Part shown: positions 1 through 6,199 of the stretch, in pieces
How positions within the stretch are numbered: the stretch's first letter is position 1
Layout: the number at the start of each line of letters is the position of its first letter
From: an uncultured Oscillospiraceae bacterium
Lineage (GTDB): Bacteria; Bacillota; Clostridia; Oscillospirales; Oscillospiraceae
Assembly (NCBI GenBank): GCA_934572365.1
Contig: CAKTKX010000006.1
Coordinates: 1-19,548 of the forward strand
Reading direction: 5' to 3'
DNA length: 19,548 nt
Made by a program: the position numbers and the translations under genes
The notes under the pieces: generated by a model
What the model saw: the letters and a program-made list of their open reading frames with translations, nothing else
Databases searched by the model: none
What the model was told of the DNA's origin: nothing

Positions 1-55
1 GCTGTACATGCTGTTCAAGCCCTACAAGGAAGCCACCAAGCTCTCGAAAGTCTGA
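1..55 (+). CDS. feoB: C-terminal end of a probable ferrous iron transporter FeoB (partial)
   Basis: Only the last 17 codons are inside the window, read from base 2 and ending in TGA at 53-55. The peptide reads LYMLFKPYKEATKLSKV. A hydrophobic end followed by a short basic tail fits the C-terminus of clostridial FeoB, the GTP-driven Fe2+ permease of the cytoplasmic membrane. The stronger argument is context: the next gene has the features of the FeoB-associated Cys-rich membrane protein, which normally lies directly after feoB. The fragment alone would not identify the family, so the name is an inference from neighbourhood. Confidence 0.55.
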   Translation, partial: LYMLFKPYKEATKLSKV

Positions 56-62
56 TCGTTTC

Positions 63-87
63 GGAGCCAGGCAAAATGCCTGGCTCC
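63..87 (+). other. Perfect 11-bp hairpin between feoB end and the Cys-rich gene
   Basis: GGAGCCAGGCA (63-73) pairs exactly with TGCCTGGCTCC (77-87) around an AAA loop. No U-tract follows, so it is not a textbook terminator. It may be a partial terminator or an mRNA stabiliser/processing site that sets different levels for feoB and the small downstream protein. Confidence 0.5.
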
Positions 88-119
88 AAGCTGCAATTGT
101 TTGAAATGGAGTGATTTTT

Positions 120-296
120 ATGCTGCAATGGATCAGCACGAATATCGGTACAATTCTCATCAGCCTGCTCCTGCTGGCATCGGTTGCCCTGATTATCCGC
201 AGTATGATGCGCGATAAAAAACAGGGAAAGTCCTCCTGCGGCGGTAACTGCGCCGGCTGTGCCGCGTGCGGCGCCTGCCACAATAAGAGTAATTGA
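120..296 (+). CDS. FeoB-associated Cys-rich membrane protein
   Basis: A 58-residue protein with one N-terminal membrane helix (about residues 8-28, rich in I/L/S), a basic stop-transfer stretch (RSMMRDKKQGK) and a Cys/Gly tail with five cysteines in the pattern CxxxCxxCxxCxxC. This is the layout of the small FeoB-associated family (PF12669-like), thought to assist ferrous iron transport, perhaps as a metal-binding accessory on the cytoplasmic side. The exact role is not established. The ATG at 120 is chosen over the in-frame GTG at 111 because GGAG at 108-111 then stands at normal spacing before it. It follows the feoB end by 64 nt and is probably cotranscribed with it. Confidence 0.85.
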   Translation: MLQWISTNIGTILISLLLLASVALIIRSMMRDKKQGKSSCGGNCAGCAACGACHNKSN

Positions 297-326
297 ATTG
301 CTTTTCCCGAGTTTCCAACCCCCGAA

Positions 327-357
327 TGCAGTCCGCAGACTTTGTCCGCGGGCTGCA
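327..357 (+). other. Imperfect hairpin in the 5' region of the spoIID-like gene
   Basis: TGCAGTCCGC (327-336) pairs with GCGGGCTGCA (348-357) with one G-U pair and an 11-nt loop. No clear U-tract follows. It could end the feo transcript weakly or lie in the leader of the next gene. The rest of 297-427 shows only a weak promoter candidate (TTGTCC 342-347, 18 nt, TATACG 366-371). Confidence 0.3.
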
Positions 358-427
358 CTTCTCTGTATACGTTCTGACAGCATTCTTTCCTCCCGCTGTG
401 CTACCATATCTCCGGGAGGGGATACCA

Positions 428-1402
428 ATGAGAACATTGGCAAAGGATATTCTGATCGCCGCCGTCATGGGTTTGGTGGTGCCGGGGATCGTGCTGAGCA
501 TTGCGGCGCGCCAGACGGATACTCCGCCGGAGACGACGCCTGAAACAACGGCGCAGACCGTACAACCCACGGCGCAGGAGACTGTGCGGCTTCCTGTGCT
601 GGTCAGGCAGGAGGACGGCACGGTTTCCCAGATGGATATGGACAGCTACCTCGTCGGGGTGGTGCTGGCGGAAATGCCGGTGTCCTTTGAAGATGAAGCG
701 CTGGAAGCCCAGTCGGTGGTTGCGAGAACCTATGCCCGGAAGGCCTGGGAAACCGGGGGCAAGCACGGGGACTGCTCCGTATGCACCCGCAGCGCGTGCT
801 GTCAGGGTTACATCGGAGATGAGGACTATCTGTCTCAGGGCGGCACGGAGGAAGGGCTGGAAAAGGTACGCGCCGCCGTGGCCGCAGCCTCCGGCTGGGT
901 GCTGACCTATGAGGGGGAGCTGATCGAAGCGACGTATTTTTCCTGCTCCGGCGGCAGCACCGAGGATGCCGCGGCGGTGTGGGGGACGGAATTTCCCTAT
1001 TTGCAGGCCGTGGCCAGTCCCGGGGAGGAAAAGGCGGTGCATTATACGGATACGGTGCGCTTTTCGGCGGAAGCCTTTCAGGATGCTCTGGGCGTTACCC
1101 TCAGCGGCAGCCCGGGAGGTTGGTTCCGGGACGTGACCTATACCGATGGCGGCGGCGTTGATACCATTGTCATCGGCGGGATGAGCTACAGGGGAACGGA
1201 GCTTCGTTCTTTGCTGGGTCTGCGCTCCACGGCGTTTTCCATATCCACCACCGGGGACACCGTCATCATCACCACCAGAGGCTACGGCCACCGGGTGGGC
1301 ATGAGCCAATACGGCGCGGACGCCATGGCGGTCACCGGAAGCACCTGCCCGGAAATTCTGGCGCACTATTATCCGGGAACCACACTGACGAAGCTGGGAT
1401 AA
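428..1402 (+). CDS. spoIID: SpoIID/LytB-family stage II sporulation protein D (peptidoglycan lytic transglycosylase)
   Basis: SpoIID is a membrane-anchored lytic transglycosylase that cuts glycan strands after SpoIIP has removed stem peptides, driving mother-cell engulfment of the forespore. The 324-residue protein has an N-terminal membrane anchor (about residues 7-26), a Thr/Pro/Gln-rich linker (30-52), and a SpoIID domain from about 53 to the end. GVVLAEMP contains the family's catalytic Glu (E82), followed by the conserved ARTYA. H113, C116, C119, C124 and C125 form a His/Cys cluster reminiscent of the zinc-binding site in clostridial SpoIID. The C-terminal GYGHRVGMSQYGA motif (near 290-302) is typical. 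The ATG at 428 is preferred over an upstream in-frame extension because GGGAGGGG lies just before it. It stands alone, without spoIIP or spoIIM beside it. A LytB-like paralogue is the main alternative. Confidence 0.86.
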   Translation: MRTLAKDILIAAVMGLVVPGIVLSIAARQTDTPPETTPETTAQTVQPTAQETVRLPVLVRQEDGTVSQMDMDSYLVGVVLAEMPVSFEDEALEAQSVVARTYARKAWETGGKHGDCSVCTRSACCQGYIGDEDYLSQGGTEEGLEKVRAAVAAASGWVLTYEGELIEATYFSCSGGSTEDAAAVWGTEFPYLQAVASPGEEKAVHYTDTVRFSAEAFQDALGVTLSGSPGGWFRDVTYTDGGGVDTIVIGGMSYRGTELRSLLGLRSTAFSISTTGDTVIITTRGYGHRVGMSQYGADAMAVTGSTCPEILAHYYPGTTLTKLG

Positions 1403-1412
1403 TCTGCTGCGC

Positions 1413-1540
1413 CAGCACCCCTTGCCTCTTCCTGTGGGAGAGGTGGCCGAGCGCAGCGAGGACGGAGAGGGGAACGAGGGTGCAAAACCCTCTCAGTCAC
1501 CTTCGGTGACAGCTCTCCCAAGGGGAGAGCCAAGGGGCTG
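1413..1540. repeat. Palindromic intergenic repeat (MITE-like) with terminal inverted repeats
   Basis: The ends are imperfect inverted repeats: CAGCACCCCTTGCCTCTTCC at the left, and the right end GGGGAGAGCCAAGGGGCTG reads CAGCCCCTTGGCTCTCCCC on the other strand. Inside are nested hairpins: GTCACC-TTC-GGTGAC (1496-1510) and GCTCTCCC-AAG-GGGAGAGC (1512-1530), plus CCTCTTCC/GGGAGAGG near the left end. The TCAGTCACCTTCGGTGACAG core is one I associate with abundant intergenic repeats in GC-rich gut Firmicutes; that is recollection, not a search. There is no coding capacity of note and no clear target-site duplication. Confidence 0.72.
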
Positions 1541-1558
1541 CGTATGGCGTCACGGGAA

Positions 1559-1588
1559 ATGGAGCGTATCTGCACGGATACGCTCCAT
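1559..1588 (+). terminator. 12-bp hairpin, candidate terminator after spoIID and the repeat
   Basis: ATGGAGCGTATC (1559-1570) pairs perfectly with GATACGCTCCAT (1577-1588) around a TGCACG loop. The tail, CAACTGTTTTAC, is only moderately U-rich, so termination is plausible but not strong. Confidence 0.45.
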
Positions 1589-1630
1589 CAACTGTTTTAC
1601 GACCACCCGTCAAACAAGTCTCTTTGTCGC

Positions 1631-1659
1631 TTGACAAAACCAGGAAAGAATGCTATATT
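1631..1659 (+). promoter_or_regulatory. Sigma-A type promoter of the padR-HAAS cassette
   Basis: TTGACA (1631-1636), a 17-nt spacer and TATATT (1654-1659), with an extended -10 TG at 1651-1652. It is a near-consensus promoter 37 nt upstream of the padR start codon. Confidence 0.85.
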
Positions 1660-1664
1660 ACAAA

Positions 1665-1683
1665 TACTTAGCAATACTAAATA
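1665..1683. promoter_or_regulatory. Candidate PadR operator (19-bp dyad)
   Basis: TACTTAG-CAATA-CTAAATA is a dyad with 6 of 7 matching positions per arm. It lies directly downstream of the -10 box and covers the expected transcription start, an ideal place for PadR autorepression. The binding itself is inferred. Confidence 0.5.
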
Positions 1684-1695
1684 GGAGGGGAGCCG

Positions 1696-2043
1696 ATGGA
1701 GGACAGATTTGCCCAGCAATTGAAAAAGGGCGTGCTGGAAATGCTGGTGCTGAAGCTGATCTGCGCAAAGCCGGCCTACGGCTATGAGCTGCTGTCGGAG
1801 CTGAAACTGTCCTCCCAGGGGCGGTTTTCTCTGAAGGAAGGGACGCTGTACCCGATTTTGTACCGCCTGGAGGACGACGGCATGATCCGCTCCCAATGGT
1901 CAACCGGGGAGGGGCGCGCGGCACCGAAGAAAATTTACGAAGCCACAGAGGCCGGGCGGGCGGAGAATCTTCGCCGTCAGCGCGTCTGGCGGGAATTTGA
2001 GAATACGGTAAACGCTATTTTGCAGGGAGGACAAGAACCATGA
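1696..2043 (+). CDS. PadR-family transcriptional regulator
   Basis: A 115-residue protein with the PadR winged-helix fold. The N-terminal LKKGVLEMLVLKLI and YGYELLSEL form the first helices; GRFSLKEGTLYPILYRLEDDGMI (about residues 43-65) is the recognition helix region that defines the family; the wing is around 66-80 (WSTGEGRAAPKKIYEAT); the rest is the dimerisation helix. PadR proteins are dimeric repressors that usually respond to small molecules or membrane stress. The start at 1696 follows AGGAGGGG at normal spacing. The stop overlaps the next start in an ATGA arrangement at 2040-2043, so it is translationally coupled to the HAAS-domain partner. The dyad at 1665-1683 suggests autoregulation. 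The ligand is unknown. Confidence 0.93.
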   Translation: MEDRFAQQLKKGVLEMLVLKLICAKPAYGYELLSELKLSSQGRFSLKEGTLYPILYRLEDDGMIRSQWSTGEGRAAPKKIYEATEAGRAENLRRQRVWREFENTVNAILQGGQEP

Positions 2044-2543
2044 CCCAGGCGGAAAAGAAAATGAAGAAATATGTGAACGCGGTGGAGCGGCGTCTGAACC
2101 TGCCCCTGAAGATAAAGGCCAGGGTCATGAGCGACTTCCAAAGCTCCATAGCCGCCCGCCGGGAGGCAGGCCAGACCGACGAGGAAATCTACGCCGAGCT
2201 TGGCACCCCGGCGAAAGCAGCCGCCGATCTCAACGAGCAGATGAAGGACTATGCCTACCGGAAAAGCCCGTGGCGCTTTCTGTTTCTGGGAATTGGGGCG
2301 ATCGGGGGCGTGCGGCTGTTGTACGACGGCGTCGTTTCCCTGATCGGCTATTTCATTCTGCACCGCGAGCTTGTGCAGAACGGGAGCGCGGCGGCCATCG
2401 GCATCATCGGCGGCGCGGACGGCCCCACGGCCATTTTCGTCACCACTCCCGCCTGGACAAGACCGGCATGGATGGCGGCGCTGCTTATTGTCGGCGTGGT
2501 GGGATACCTGCTCCTGCGGCGGTGCAAGACAAGATCAAAATAA
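2040..2543 (+). CDS. HAAS-domain (DUF1700-like) membrane protein carrying an OadB-type GGADGPT motif
   Basis: A 167-residue protein. Residues 1-72 are a soluble helical region (KKYVNAVERRLNLPLKIK, then GQTDEEIYAELGTPAKAAADL) typical of HAAS/DUF1700 domains, which accompany PadR repressors and are thought to transmit a membrane signal to them. A membrane segment lies at about 79-107 and another at about 142-160. Between them, residues 117-133 read AAAIGIIGGADGPTAIF, nearly the same as the segment in the beta subunit of Na+-translocating decarboxylases (OadB/GcdB) that holds an essential Na+-site aspartate. The whole protein is far too short to be that subunit. It is the second gene of the PadR cassette (4-nt overlap). 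The automated name 'sodium ion-translocating decarboxylase beta subunit' would be misleading. Function is unknown; sensing Na+ or membrane state is only a guess. Confidence 0.8.
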   Translation: MTQAEKKMKKYVNAVERRLNLPLKIKARVMSDFQSSIAARREAGQTDEEIYAELGTPAKAAADLNEQMKDYAYRKSPWRFLFLGIGAIGGVRLLYDGVVSLIGYFILHRELVQNGSAAAIGIIGGADGPTAIFVTTPAWTRPAWMAALLIVGVVGYLLLRRCKTRSK

Positions 2544-2546
2544 ATC

Positions 2547-2575
2547 TTGCAGAAAATATAAACGTGTGCTATAAT
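2547..2575 (+). promoter_or_regulatory. Promoter of the nucleoside kinase-like gene
   Basis: TTGCAG (2547-2552), a 17-nt spacer and perfect TATAAT (2570-2575) with an extended -10 (TGC just upstream). It lies 43 nt before the start codon. Confidence 0.78.
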
Positions 2576-2587
2576 ATAGCACACGTT
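2561..2587. promoter_or_regulatory. Perfect 12-bp inverted repeat overlapping the -10 box
   Basis: AACGTGTGCTAT (2561-2572) and ATAGCACACGTT (2576-2587) are exact reverse complements with an AAT centre. The TATAAT box is at the centre of the dyad. It may be an operator, or a terminator of the padR-HAAS transcript (TTTTGTG-like tail follows), or both. Confidence 0.75.
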
Positions 2588-2617
2588 TTGTGCAATTTCC
2601 CCAAGGAGGTAACAGTT

Positions 2618-4318
2618 ATGGATTTGAGAATGGATGGACGGAAGGTGCTGCCACAGCCGGGACAGAGCCTGTTGGAGCTGGTGAAGCAGTTGGGGCTGGA
2701 CGCAAGCGCCTTGACGAAAAGACCTATTGCCGCGAAAATCGCCGGTGAGGTCTTTACATTAAATTATATTCCCGTGCGGCAAAAAGAAGCGGAGGCCGAC
2801 CGTCCGTCCATGCGCCGGGCAATGGCGGCGTCCAACGGCGAAATCCGTCTGCTCCGCTACGCCGACCCGGCGGGCAAGGAGTGCTATATCCGCACGGCGC
2901 AGTTTGCCATTTTCCTGGCCATGGGGCAGCTGTGGCCGGAGGCAACGGCAAAAATGACCTGCACCCTTGGCTCCAGTGTGTACATCAGCGTTGCGGGGGC
3001 AAAGGATTTTTCCGCTTCGACCCTGAAGGCGCGGGTAAATGAATTGGTGGAGCAGGATATTCCCCTGATCCGCCGCCGGGTAAAATTGCAGCAGGCCATC
3101 GACCGGTTCCGGGAGGATGGGCAGACCGACAAGGCAAGGCTCCTATCCTGGCGGACGGCAGACTATTTCGACGAGTACGCCTACGCAGGTTTCGCCGACT
3201 ATTACTACGGAGAGATGATGCCCTCCACCGGATATCTGACGGTGTGGGACATTCTCCCGGCGGACGGCGGCTTCGTGTTCGTCTACCCGGACGACGGCAA
3301 CCCGGAAATCTGCGCCAAGGTGCCGCCCATGCCCAACTTTTTCAGTGTTTATAACGAGGGTGAGCGCTGGGGCGAGCTGATGGAGTGCCAGACGGTGGCC
3401 GACCTCAACGACCTGACGAATTCCGGACGCATCCGGGAGCTGATCCGTGTCAACGAAGCCCTGCACGAAAAACGGTTTTCCCAGGTGGCCGATCAGGTGT
3501 GCCAGCGGGGGGCAAAGGCCGTGCTGCTGGCAGGCCCCAGTTCCTCGGGCAAGACGACCTCGGCAAACCGTCTTGCCACCCAGCTCCGCGTCCATGGGAA
3601 AAAGCCCATCCTCATGAGCCTGGACGACTATTACATCGACCGGGACAAAATCGCTCCCGGCCCCGACGGCAAGCTGGACTTGGAGCACATCAACACCATT
3701 GACTGCGCCCTGTTCCGGGAGGACATGGCGACGCTGCTGGCGGGCGGGGAGGTGGAGCTTCCGTCCTTCAACTTCCTCACCGGGAAGCGGGAATGGCGGG
3801 GCAAACGGCTGCGTCTGGAAGCGGATTCCGTCATCATCGTGGAGGGGCTTCATGGCCTAAACCCCGCCATGCTGCCGGAAAGCGTGGACAAAAAGCTGAT
3901 TTTCCGTCTTTACGTCAGCCCGCTGCTGCCATTGAACCTGGACAATCACAACCGCATTCCCACCAGCTATCTGCGGCTCCTGCGGCGCATCGTCCGGGAC
4001 TACGAAACTCGCGGCGCGTCGGTGCAGCATACGCTTTCTATGTGGGACAGCGTTCAGCGGGGGGAAAAGCGGTGGATTTTCCCCTATCAGGAGAACGCCG
4101 ATGTGATTTTCAACAGCTCCACGCTCTACGAGCTGGCGGTACTGAAAAAGCACATTTTCCCTCTGCTCACCGCAGTCCAGCCGGAGGACGAGTGCTACGA
4201 CGAGGTGCGCAACATCGTCAAGATCCTGAACTACATTCAGGAAGCGGACGTAGACGACGAAATTCCCCCCACCAGCCTGGTGCGGGAGTTTATCGGAGGA
4301 AATACGTTCTACAGATAA
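2618..4318 (+). CDS. Nucleoside (uridine) kinase-like protein with ThrRS-like N-terminal module
   Basis: A 566-residue two-part protein. The N-terminal half (about 1-230) begins with a short TGS-like ubiquitin fold (DGRKVLPQPGQSLLELVKQL) and then resembles the threonyl-tRNA synthetase second additional domain, but the expected HxxxH metal motif is not seen. The C-terminal half (about 285-560) is a P-loop kinase of the uridine kinase/phosphoribulokinase family: Walker A GPSSSGKTT at 306-314, SLDDYY at 334-339, and VIIVEGLHGLNP as the Walker B-like strand. It probably phosphorylates a nucleoside or related small substrate in the cytoplasm; the true substrate is not established for this composite family. 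The ATG at 2618 follows AAGGAGG at ideal spacing; a longer open frame upstream overlaps the HAAS gene and is rejected. It is monocistronic, between its own promoter and a strong terminator. Confidence 0.88.
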   Translation: MDLRMDGRKVLPQPGQSLLELVKQLGLDASALTKRPIAAKIAGEVFTLNYIPVRQKEAEADRPSMRRAMAASNGEIRLLRYADPAGKECYIRTAQFAIFLAMGQLWPEATAKMTCTLGSSVYISVAGAKDFSASTLKARVNELVEQDIPLIRRRVKLQQAIDRFREDGQTDKARLLSWRTADYFDEYAYAGFADYYYGEMMPSTGYLTVWDILPADGGFVFVYPDDGNPEICAKVPPMPNFFSVYNEGERWGELMECQTVADLNDLTNSGRIRELIRVNEALHEKRFSQVADQVCQRGAKAVLLAGPSSSGKTTSANRLATQLRVHGKKPILMSLDDYYIDRDKIAPGPDGKLDLEHINTIDCALFREDMATLLAGGEVELPSFNFLTGKREWRGKRLRLEADSVIIVEGLHGLNPAMLPESVDKKLIFRLYVSPLLPLNLDNHNRIPTSYLRLLRRIVRDYETRGASVQHTLSMWDSVQRGEKRWIFPYQENADVIFNSSTLYELAVLKKHIFPLLTAVQPEDECYDEVRNIVKILNYIQEADVDDEIPPTSLVREFIGGNTFYR

Positions 4319-4327
4319 TTCCCCAAT

Positions 4328-4359
4328 AAAAAAGCGGCAGCCGAAGCTGCCGCTTTTTT
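4328..4359. terminator. Bidirectional intrinsic terminator
   Basis: A perfect 14-bp stem (4328-4341 with 4346-4359) closes on a CGAA tetraloop, with A6 at the left base and T6 at the right. It serves the kinase-like gene on plus and the small membrane protein gene on minus. Confidence 0.93.
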
Positions 4360-4368
4360 AGATGTAAA

Positions 4369-4665
4369 TTACACGGTAGGCGCGGGGCCGGGATAGCCCA
4401 GAAGCAGGGACACCAGCACGCACAGAACGATTGCGATAAAGCCCGTTACCATCCACAGACTCCGGCGGCGGGAGAACTCGCCGGTGATGACCAGCCAGCC
4501 CAGGCATAAAAGGGAACCAAGAATGGCGATAATGGCGGTAGCCACCTTCAGAACGGTCAAGCCAAGACCGGCGAAAAGCAAATACAGCACAAATACCAGT
4601 GCGTCGCCAATGATGACCTTGGTCATCAAACTCTCCATCTCACGATAACGATTCCGTTTTGCCAC
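4369..4665 (-). CDS. Hypothetical small membrane protein, three predicted helices
   Basis: I do not recognise the family. The 98-residue protein has a basic N-terminus (MAKRNRYREMESLMTK), three hydrophobic segments (about 17-38, 40-60 and 71-89) with a positively charged loop SRRRS between the second and third, and a Pro-rich end (GYPGPAPTV). The charge pattern predicts N-terminus inside. The start is a GTG at 4665; GGAGGG lies 7 nt before it, while the nearby ATG is in another frame. It has its own promoter at 4696-4724 and shares the terminator at 4328-4359. It is divergent from scpA, and both promoters lie within about 100 bp, so they might be co-regulated. Confidence 0.78.
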   Translation of the reverse strand: MAKRNRYREMESLMTKVIIGDALVFVLYLLFAGLGLTVLKVATAIIAILGSLLCLGWLVITGEFSRRRSLWMVTGFIAIVLCVLVSLLLGYPGPAPTV

Positions 4666-4695
4666 TTCTCATCCCTCCGAATTTCGGTTACAAAC

Positions 4696-4724
4696 ATGAT
4701 ACCACACAAAATCGAAAAATGCAA
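4696..4724 (-). promoter_or_regulatory. Minus-strand promoter of the small membrane protein gene
   Basis: Read on the minus strand: TTGCAT (4724-4719), a 17-nt spacer and TATCAT (4701-4696), followed 30 nt later by the GTG start. Confidence 0.7.
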
Positions 4725-4736
4725 TATTTTCTGAAA

Positions 4737-4756
4737 GAAAGTTCATGAAAGTTAAT
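4737..4756 (+). repeat. Tandem 10-bp direct repeat between two divergent promoters
   Basis: GAAAGTTCAT is followed immediately by GAAAGTTAAT. It lies 12-13 nt from the -35 boxes on either side, a position where an activator or repressor could act on both genes. No known binding consensus is claimed. Confidence 0.4.
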
Positions 4757-4768
4757 GGAATATTAGGG

Positions 4769-4797
4769 TTGCGAACGGGGGAAAAGAATGCTATAAT
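4769..4797 (+). promoter_or_regulatory. Promoter of the scpA-scpB operon
   Basis: TTGCGA (4769-4774), a 17-nt spacer and perfect TATAAT (4792-4797), with TGC upstream forming an extended -10. Confidence 0.82.
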
Positions 4798-4841
4798 GTC
4801 TGCAAGTATGTATTGATTTAGATTTAGCAAAGGAAGCCGCT

Positions 4842-5633
4842 ATGGGAGAACCGCAATACCGTCTGGAGGGCATCGTCCATACCAAGTCCGACGTGCTGGA
4901 GGATTTTGAGGGGCCGCTGGATGTTATTTTTGAGCTGCTGAGCAAGAATAAAATCGAAATTCAGGATGTGTCCATTTCCGCGATCCTGGAGCAGTACCTG
5001 GGATATCTGGATGAAATGAAGCGAATGGATATGGAGATCGCCAGCGAGTTCATCACCATGGCGTCCCACCTGATGCTGATCAAAACCAAAATGCTCCTGT
5101 CGGCGGCGGAACAGGCCGAGGCGGAAAGCGAGCTGGATCTGCTGCGCCAGTCTCTGGTGGAGCGGAAGCGGAAGGAAGCCATGGAGCAGATCCGGCAGGC
5201 CGTGGCGGTGCTGGAGCCGAGAAACGAGATCGGCCGGTGCCTGTTCACCAAGGAGCCGGAACCCCTGCGCAAAGAGCAGGGCTACCGCTATCAGCACGAC
5301 GTGATTGACCTGCTTCGGGCGCTGGACATCATTGCCGAGCGCAGTCAGCGCCAGCTGCCCCCGCCAACGGCGAATTTCCGGGGCATCGTGGGAAAGGAGC
5401 CGTACCCCATCGGCCGGAAAACCGGCGAGGTGCTGCGTCAGCTGCTTCTGCGGGGCGTGGAACGGCTGAAAAATCTGTTCCGGGGCAGCCGGAGCCGCTC
5501 CGAGGTGGTGGCGACCTTCCTCGCCATCCTGGATTTGTGTAAGACGAACTCCGTGACGCTGGAGGACGACCCCGGCGGGGAGAACCCCAACGTCCGTCTG
5601 CTGGACAAGCACCCAAGAGAGGAGATGACCTGA
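4842..5633 (+). CDS. scpA: Segregation and condensation protein A (kleisin)
   Basis: ScpA is the kleisin that bridges the SMC dimer heads and holds the ScpB dimer in the bacterial condensin complex, which compacts and separates newly copied chromosomes. The 263-residue product has normal length. The N-terminal signature DFEGPLDVIFELL (21-33), then KNKIEIQDVSISAILEQYL, forms the SMC-neck-binding helices. A charged linker holds the ScpB-binding region, and the C-terminal winged helix (about 216-245, SRSEVVATFLAILDLCK) binds the SMC cap. Its start at 4842 follows AAGGAAG. The stop shares one base with the scpB start (TGATG at 5631-5635), the usual coupling of these partners. It opens a long run of plus-strand genes. 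Confidence 0.96.
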   Translation: MGEPQYRLEGIVHTKSDVLEDFEGPLDVIFELLSKNKIEIQDVSISAILEQYLGYLDEMKRMDMEIASEFITMASHLMLIKTKMLLSAAEQAEAESELDLLRQSLVERKRKEAMEQIRQAVAVLEPRNEIGRCLFTKEPEPLRKEQGYRYQHDVIDLLRALDIIAERSQRQLPPPTANFRGIVGKEPYPIGRKTGEVLRQLLLRGVERLKNLFRGSRSRSEVVATFLAILDLCKTNSVTLEDDPGGENPNVRLLDKHPREEMT

Positions 5634-6199
5634 TGGAATCGGAACAGTTACAGCGTGCCATTGAGGCCATTCTCTTTGCCGCGGGCGAGCGGATCGATGT
5701 TGGAAGACTGTCTGCCGCGCTGGAAACGGACGCGTCGGATGTGGAAAAGGCCGCCGACGATCTGGCGGACAAATATGCCTTTGAGCGCCGGGGAATCCGC
5801 ATTCTCAAGCTGGAAAAGGGCTACCAGATGGTGTCCTCCGGGGAGATGGCGGACTATGTGACAAAAGCGCTGGAAACAAGAAAGCCCCCGAAGCTGTCTT
5901 CCTCCCAGTTGGAAGCCCTGACAATCATCGCATATTATCAACCGGCGACGAAGGCCATGGTGGAGCAGATTCGCGGTGTGGACAGCGCCTATTCCGTGGC
6001 GGCGCTTCTAAATAAAAAGCTCATCGAGGAGGCGGGACGTCTGAACGTTCCGGGACGCCCGATCCAGTATAAGACGACGCCGGATTTTCTGCGTACCTTC
6101 GGTCTCAGCTCTCTGGAAGAGCTGCCCCCCATTGAGAAGATCACCTTTGGCGAGCCGGTGGAGCTGCCCGAGCAGCCATCCACCGGGGAGGAAGCATAA
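5633..6199 (+). CDS. scpB: Segregation and condensation protein B
   Basis: ScpB dimers bind the middle of ScpA and complete the SMC-ScpAB condensin. The 188-residue protein has two winged-helix domains: the first starts with IEAILFAAGERIDVGRLSAAL, the second carries the family signature LSSSQLEALTIIAYYQPATK (about 88-107) and the region around VDSAYSVAALLNKKLIEEAGR; IQYKTTPDFLRTFGLSSLEELPP closes the domain. Translation starts on the last base of scpA and its stop overlaps the start of the next gene by one base, so three genes are coupled in a row. Confidence 0.96.
   Translation: MESEQLQRAIEAILFAAGERIDVGRLSAALETDASDVEKAADDLADKYAFERRGIRILKLEKGYQMVSSGEMADYVTKALETRKPPKLSSSQLEALTIIAYYQPATKAMVEQIRGVDSAYSVAALLNKKLIEEAGRLNVPGRPIQYKTTPDFLRTFGLSSLEELPPIEKITFGEPVELPEQPSTGEEA

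Noticed and set aside
401..1366. A 321-codon minus-strand frame
   Set aside because: Antisense to the SpoIID-like gene, with no motif support.
2270..2617. N-terminal extension of the nucleoside kinase-like protein
   Set aside because: The frame is open but overlaps the HAAS gene, encodes Arg/His-rich sequence and skips the promoter and ideal ribosome binding site before the ATG at 2618.
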